DNA of 50,455 nucleotides from Rhizophagus sp. LPA8_4_AMF (taxonomy: Eukaryota; Glomeromycota; Glomeromycetes; Glomerales; Glomeraceae): the NCBI GenBank assembly GCA_021464525.1, contig JADRCO010000132.1:1-50455 (forward strand), given 5' to 3'. Positions 44,516 to 50,455 of this stretch are shown here, in pieces. The notes under the pieces are model-generated. The model saw only the letters and a program-made list of their open reading frames with translations. It searched no databases and was not told where the DNA came from. Positions within the stretch are counted from its first letter, which is position 1. The number at the start of each line of letters is the position of its first letter. Position numbers and translations under genes: made by a program.

Positions 44516-45337
44516 GTTTCCTGTTAGAACATTCTTATTTTCTTAACAACAAGCCTGACTCTTCATACAAATAACAATGACACACTATTTTCAAATATGA
44601 TCGGATGACTAATCAACTTTGGACAGATTATGCAAATTATAATGATCTACTCATCACAGGGCTCAAAGAGACTTCCAGAAATGTATTCAAGGCATCAAAC
44701 ATTCGTACTCCAGTGCCCTAAACAAATTTTGGCTCGTTATCTGTGATCAAATTATTATCCCGTCCAAAAAACACATCATCCCTTATACCTCTAACAAAGG
44801 CTTTCAGAAATAAGAGGAACCCTTGCACATGTGTTAAATGCGCAATCATATTTTAACAGTTCGTAGTATCCTTCACTGGTTCTCTGATCGGCACATAGCG
44901 CCTCTACTTACTAACGTCAGCTTATCTACTGTTGACAATTCTACGCAATCCACTCTCATCTGGACTCAACACTGGTCTCATTGGTCTTTATACTGACGCA
45001 ATCTTCTTACTGCGTCCGTATTTTTCTTTTAAACGCAATCTTTACACCTTCCCAATATAGTTACTCCCAATAATTACCAATCCATCAAAGCGGACTTGAA
45101 ACCTTTCCTCAAATCCATCTGTTTATTACAGAAACAGAAACAACATTCGCTCACACTCTCCAATATTAACAAATTCATCAATATCTGCAATAATAATTTA
45201 CAAGATAATCAGGCTCAAATGCTTAATAGCATCCTCAACTGAAAACCTTGGCGCATTACTTTAGATTGTCTCCATTACCCAGACCGTTTGACTGGCAAAC
45301 GGACTTTTACCACTGACAGTTCAGTAATTGAAGCTGA

Positions 45338-47129
45338 ATGCATACAACATTACAAATATTTGGGACAATCCCCATTGATTTAGCAAATGTACAGACTTAC
45401 GATTCCATCGCAGACTTGCTTTCAGCATGGCAGGAATATTATACTCCCACTCCTCTGGCAGACTCAACTGTCATGACTTCCTTAACAAGTCCAATCACCT
45501 TGAACGAGATATGTTCAACTCTTAGTTCACTTCCTATCCACAAAGCACCAGGTCCAAGCAACATTACTTATACTGATCTCAAAAAACTCAGCTTACAGGC
45601 GTTATACCTACTCTGAGATTTATTTAATAAATGCTTAGAACTAGAATGTATCCCCTCCGATTGGTCGATGGCTTAGCTGTTCCTGATTCCAAAACTACAA
45701 GATTGGAACTGCGATTTATCGCAAACTCACTCAATTGTTCTTTTAGGATGTGTTAGAAAATTATTTGTCAAAATTCTGACTTCACGATTGAATGCACTCT
45801 TGAGTACCACCTCACTCTTACAGCCCAATAATAGGGCTGGTCTTATTGGTGAATCGACCTTACAACCTTTACAAATGATCCAACATGTTATTGAATCTTT
45901 CAATGTGGCGGACACTACTACCTGCCCTAATAGTAAACTATGGATTGCCTTACAAGATATAAGCAAGGCTTATGACAGGGTGAACATTTCGCTTTTACGC
46001 TTATCTCTTCAGCGTTTACATTTACCTGCTGCGTTCTGCAACATTATAATTTCACTTATCACTGCCCGTACTAATCAAATTATCTTGCACAATCACTTGA
46101 GTGCTCCTTATGATATAGTACAAGGGATTGATCAAGGGAAAGTTATTAGCCCTCTCCTATGGATTTGTTATTATGATCCAATGTTTGCTAGGATCAACAA
46201 CACATCTGAATGTGCACTTTCTTTGATGGTTCGTCAAATTTCTGACATACACAATTGCGATACAAACAAGGACATTACCTTTAACGCATCAGTAGTAGGT
46301 TAACACCAGTTGGTTTGCCACAAGTAAAGAACAACTGGAACACAATCTTCAACTGGCCAACAATTTTTACCGTATGGCCAATATACAAATCAACCTGCAC
46401 AAATACGAGATCATGACTAATGATCCCAAATTCTGCAATAAACCTTTGAACTTCAGAGTTACTTCAGATCAGATCATCACCATCACCACGGCTAAGCGTT
46501 CAGAAGCCAAAAGAATACTGGGAATTTATATTAACATCTTTAATTCTTAAGGCCCTACTATTAAAAAGCTTTGTGCAGTTACACGCTACTTCACGGCAAT
46601 ACTTCGTAGAAAATCTATTATGCACGATCACTTAGTTTACATCATTAATAGGGTTGTTATCCCTAAGCTTGAATACATCAATCAATTCACCATTCTTACA
46701 CATACTCAATGTGAAAATATTTTAGCACCTTTAAAAATCCTTTTTAAACATCAATTGCACTTGCCCCATTCTACTCAGGACAATATTATTTATAACAAAT
46801 TATTTCCTAGTATAGTCAGTTTTTATAATAATCAATTTTATTCTCATATAGCTATTACAAATTATATTTTTAATTCACCTTTTTTTGCTACGATCTCCAC
46901 TCAAAAACTTTTACGTACTCAATATAAGTACTGGTTACCTCATTTTCCTAATTCTCAGGATTTCGTTAGATTGCCTGTTACCACACCTACTTTATTGATG
47001 AAACAATTACATTTATATAATTCTTTTAATATTACTTTCATTCCTACTAATTCCACCACTATTACAGGTGGTCATACACCTCATATGTATCACGTTCTGT
47101 TTCCCACTAGCGCTGAAGTTAACACATGA
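45338..47129 (+). pseudogene. LINE ORF2, reverse transcriptase domain, active site lost
   Basis: RT signatures across several frames: SLPIHKAPGPSNIT (45525-45570), the LNALLSTTSLLQPNNRAG segment, ALQDISKAYDRVNISLL with the first catalytic Asp (45950-45985), and IVQGIDQGKVISPLLW (46118-46160; the usual QGD is QGK). Where the Y-x-D-D box should lie (about 46290-46315, just before TSWFATS) the reading is SVVG followed by a stop, so both catalytic Asp are gone. The following thumb-like region continues in another frame (NLQLANNFYRMANIQINLHKYE; KRILGIYINIF) and a further ORF (46620-47129) covers the connection to RNase H. Confidence 0.87.
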
Positions 47130-47402
47130 CGCAAACTGCATCTCATATTCAAGGATCAATGCACTTCTTTAGACGGCAATTTTTTAGCAGATTGGCGCTC
47201 AATTATTACCAGACTTCCAGCACTTTGTAAATCTAAAGCACCTCTGAAGTGGTTCGCATGACTGGAAGACCATAGCATTCAAGCTCCACTTACCAGACGT
47301 TTGGTTTCGCCCTTGGCTCGCCCTCCGACTGCATCAATTGTATACAAGCAGCCTAAAATCAGATCCGATTCACTGTATTTTTGACCTAAGAATGAATGGA
47401 CA

Positions 47403-48446
47403 ATGTCATGGGATTCCTCCACATTAGACGTTCGCTATGGCAAAACTGTTGAACAGGTTAATCAGGATGGTTCATTATCGGTAACTTACCACCAACACTT
47501 TCTTCCTTTTACTCCTAACCACATAGATGACAATTTAGTCACTCTCAGGAAACATTTAAGCATACTGGTGCCCTGTCCAGGCTGTCATTTACATAATGCG
47601 TATTATCGCGACATACGTCCTTCTTGTATGTTAATAGACGTCACTTTAAATTTAATTACTTTTTCAGTTCATGGCAAATCTTATCAGCCGCCTCCTTTAT
47701 ATGGTTCTTTATCTCGCCATTATGCTATCAGCATCAAACACTTCACCACACTTCAAGTGGAGGCTTTTAATATTTACAAACTTACTTTTCATTCTCAACA
47801 ACCTTTGGGATCCATCAGAATTGATTCTAATCTATCGACAATTGCCGCCCTCCCAATGCCTCAAAATTTCCATCTTATCCGAGTTGGTTTACTTGGTCAT
47901 AATCCTAGCAAAGATAGATTATTGCACCTTGCTCACACACTTAGATACTCTTCTCATGTGGAATTCTTCACTGATGGTTTGTTCTCTCATCATTCGGCTC
48001 CTTCAGCTGATGGTCAAGGTTCTCACTCTCAAATGGGTATGGGTTGGATTATCTCTTCCATCCTCCCTCTAGATCCAAGTTTCATTCCCTTAACCTACCA
48101 TGCAGGCACAAATCTTTCCCCATCCTCAACTAAGGCTGAATGTTTTGCCTTACTATTAGCTTTGCTCGTTTGTCCTCCTTCTTGTTCGATAATGATCAAT
48201 ACAGACTCAGCTAATGTTATCACTTCATTTCATACTGTGATGAACCCTTTGACTTCTGATAGGAAATGTCTCAAAATTAGCAACCATGATATGTGGAAAC
48301 AAATCAAATTCATTATAACTTCTTCCAAATTGACAGTTCACTTTATCAAAGTGAAAGCTCATTCTGGCCTCACGTTTAACGACCTAGCAGATGTTGAAGC
48401 TAGAAAAGGCCTCGATTTACCCCTATATATCTTAATTCTAAGTTGA
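47403..48446 (+). pseudogene. LINE ORF2, RNase H domain
   Basis: Open for 347 codons, the longest intact piece of the LINE. The C-terminal half is RNase H: EFFTDGLFS (first Asp), STKAECFALLLAL (Glu), MINTDSANVI (second Asp) and FIKVKAHSGLTFNDLADVEARKG (His and last Asp). All four expected catalytic residues are visible. It degrades RNA in RNA-DNA hybrids during element copying. It ends at a stop after YILILS and the reading continues in other frames. Confidence 0.88.
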
Positions 48447-49292
48447 CTCCAGGATGTTCTGCTGTCCCTATATGGGAATCGACAATGACATACGCAAATT
48501 CACTTCTTCTATTGCTGATGCAAAGATTTTTGATTCCTTCTTGCATAACAAACGTTTACCTCCTTACTTGTCTCGTGATTCTACGAGTACTATTAGTTGG
48601 CCACTTACTCAAGCTTGGTGTCATTATAATAACACACAGACATTACCAGCAAACGCAAGAACAAGTTGGACGCTTTCAAGATTAAATCCTTGAACAACAT
48701 TTTACCTTGTGGCAACATTTTACAGAAATTCTATCTGTTATTTTATTCGCACCTCAAGGGCTTGATTTCTTGCCCTGTTTGTTTTACTTCTGATGATTCT
48801 AACTCTCATTTAGGTTTTTGTCCTTCTCTATTTTCGGCCTTGAACACTTGTCTGGATGCACTGCAAATTTTATTGTAGGGGGACATCGAATCATCTACTC
48901 ACTTGTCCATCACCACTTATTTTTTGGACCAGGAACTTCAGTCTATGTCTCTATTTCTTCCTATGATGCCCACATCACAGGACGTTTATTTGCTTATTCA
49001 CTCATGTGTTCCGCAAAGTTTAGCGGATAAGGTTCATTATTATACATGTAATTTTAAGAGTACATGTCGTATCATGCTCTCTTTTATGGATTCTTTTTTT
49101 CATCTCGTATATTACGATATTTGGTTACCGTATTTGGACCAACAAAAAGCTTGGGAACATCCCCAAGGCATCACAAGGAAAAAAAAAATTAACTACCGAC
49201 GCAATCAAGTTCTACGTCGGAGGTGCCCTCATGACTCTTCTCCAGCAAATGTTGCTGCGCTTGATACCTTGCATCTCTCTCATCCTGCATGA
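48447..49292 (+). pseudogene. LINE ORF2 C-terminus with zinc-binding motif
   Basis: Three overlapping frames carry the downstream tail. ILPCGNIL and CPVCFTSDDSNSHLGFCPSL form a CXXC...H-X3-C cluster like the zf-RVT module after the RT/RNase H of many LINEs. The last frame (48903-49292) ends in a basic region with AWEHPQGITRKKKINYRRNQVLRRR, a pattern that recurs at the C-terminus of LINE ORF2s in these fungi. Two frame changes separate the pieces. Confidence 0.7.
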
Positions 49293-49759
49293 CTGGACAG
49301 ATTGTGATCTTTCACGTCTACGATCATACTCATTGATACAATGACTCTATCTGTATAGCGCACTTACAATGTCTTAAGCAACAGGATTCTTATGTTTCGT
49401 GTTGGATCCTTTAGACGACTTCTAATTATTTACATTCAGGAGGATGGTCCCATTATAGTACAATTTATTTAGATCAAATAGTTTATATTAATGATCATAG
49501 AATTTTTGTTTCTTATTATTCAAATTTCTTGAATTCTTGTAATTTTTCTATTTTTAGTATTAGTTTTTCTTATTTCACTTGTACATAGCTTGGCTACGCC
49601 TCGAAGTGTTTAACAGGAGGTAGGGCAGCCGCCCCTTTGGGAAGGTTTGATTCACTTATTAGTATGTTGTTTTGCCATGTTAATTTATTTTTCATGTAAC
49701 CGTCTATGTAATTGTTTCTCAGCCTATGTCTAATATTAAAAATAAACATAAAAATAAAA
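49293..49759 (+). other. LINE 3' UTR
   Basis: About 467 bp with no open frame. It includes a GC-rich stretch (GGTAGGGCAGCCGCCCCTTTGGGAAG, two parts at 49620-49645) that can pair as GGGCAGCCGCCC, resembling the conserved 3' end recognised by LINE reverse transcriptase. The A-rich end AATAAACATAAAAATAAAA adjoins the duplicated target. Confidence 0.6.
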
Positions 49760-49777
49760 TAAGTTCATATAAACTGG
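49760..49777. repeat. 3' target-site duplication of the LINE
   Basis: TAAGTTCATATAAACTGG, identical to 41093-41110. Confidence 0.9.
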
Positions 49778-50400
49778 GAAATTAATACTTTTTTTCGGTT
49801 CTTATAACCAGAAAATTTATTTTTTTCTTAAAAACTGAAAATAAAGATTAGTTTTTTATTTTTCAGTTTTTTTTTTCAAACTAAAAAAAAAAAGGTGATT
49901 TTAATTGGTTTCAATTTTTTTAAAAAAATATTTATTTTCAGTTTTTTTATTATTATTCATTTTTTTTTTATTTACTTCTCAATTTGTTTTTATTATTTAT
50001 TATTCATTGTGTTTATTTATTTATAATTAACACTAATAAATATATCAGATTTGCCTAAATATTTATTGTTATATTGATTTAAACTACATTAATTCTGTTG
50101 CAATAAGTTACAGCTAGTTATTGGCTGAAATTAATTTTATTTTGGTATCATTCAATCCGATTGTTTATTGAAAATTTCCTTTTTTCTTTTATGCTGATCA
50201 ATAGGTATTTTATTTTTATCATCAGATTTCTATATATAGAATTTTTGTATCAAATTTTTGAATGTTACACACGCATAAAGGCTTATTTGTTGAATATATT
50301 TATCTGAACTCCGTAATTTTGAAAAAATAATTTACGTTTCATTTTAACATTGCCATTGAATTTTTTAATAAAGTTTTTGAGTTATCCAGTTTAAAAAAAA
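49778..50400. other. host AT-rich DNA downstream of the LINE
   Basis: No gene. T-rich, with AAACTGAAAAT-like repeats that match the AACTGGAAAAA type left of the LINE in inverted form. The 21-mer at 50099-50119 is the inverted partner of 39626-39646. Confidence 0.45.
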
Positions 50401-50404
50401 GAGT

Positions 50405-50455
50405 ATTGCTAAATATCGCCGCAGGTGATTATCGCCGCAGGCGATTTTCACCGCT
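50405..50455. repeat. GC-rich short repeats at the window end
   Basis: Two tandem copies of ATCGCCGCAGG(T/C)GATT (about 50415-50446) followed by TTCACCGC. Each unit is itself nearly palindromic (ATCGCC...GGCGAT). The sudden GC-rich character suggests the start of a transposon terminal repeat cut by the window edge. Confidence 0.6.

Larger units (their letters stand above)
41111..49759 (+). mobile_element. full-length Tad/I-like non-LTR retrotransposon (inactive)
   Basis: An 8.65-kb LINE bounded by a perfect 18-bp duplication (41093-41110 and 49760-49777) and ending in an A-rich AAAATAAA tail (from about 49737). The order of parts is ORF1 with CCHC zinc knuckle, APE-type endonuclease, reverse transcriptase, RNase H, and a C-terminal zinc-binding segment. 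EN-RT-RNase H plus CCHC ORF1 fits the Tad/I superfamily of fungi. The element is clearly richer in G and C than its host flanks. Every ORF is interrupted. Confidence 0.93.

Noticed and set aside
1-50455. tRNA and rRNA genes.
   Set aside because: I scanned by eye for GGTTCGA-type B boxes and conserved rRNA stretches and saw none; a covariance-model search could still find a diverged one.

Overview
The window is nuclear DNA of a very AT-rich early-diverging fungus. The best fit is an arbuscular mycorrhizal fungus of the Rhizophagus type (Glomeromycotina); this is an inference from gene families and style, not from a database match. The evidence is short GT-AG introns, many A/T homopolymers, a Tc1/mariner element and a Tad/I-like LINE, and the mix of F-box, MATH-BTB and TKL-type kinase families that are expanded in these fungi.

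Layout. 0.1-2.4 kb: an intronless F-box-like gene with an in-frame minisatellite. 2.9-6.9 kb: a kinase graveyard, made of a tandem array of about thirteen decayed kinase N-lobe segments, two poly-A retroposons inserted in opposite orientations, and a decayed kinase C-lobe. 8.4-9.7 kb: an intronless SET-like protein. 9.7-19.7 kb: a gene desert with at least five inverted-repeat elements, several with target-site duplications. 19.7-22.6 kb: a broken TKL kinase gene and a more decayed partial copy of it, both on the minus strand.

23.0-33.5 kb is the housekeeping island: a three-exon MATH-BTB gene, a small membrane protein, mitochondrial ribosomal protein mL45 (7 exons), exonuclease V (3 exons, divergent from mL45), an MBOAT lysophospholipid acyltransferase of the ALE1 type (7 exons) and choline-phosphate cytidylyltransferase (4 exons). 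I rebuilt the exon structures by hand. In every multi-exon gene the exon phases add up to an uninterrupted frame. The last two genes lie head-to-tail and both act in phosphatidylcholine synthesis or remodelling; mL45 and EXO5 share a 220-bp promoter and both products probably enter mitochondria.

33.5-50.4 kb is mostly transposon territory: a triplicated 61-bp repeat, a complete Tc1 element with near-identical inverted repeats and a single frame break at an A-run, and an 8.65-kb LINE bounded by a perfect 18-bp target-site duplication although all of its ORFs are broken and its reverse transcriptase active-site box is lost. The window ends in short GC-rich repeats that may begin another element. 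I saw no rRNA, tRNA or CRISPR.
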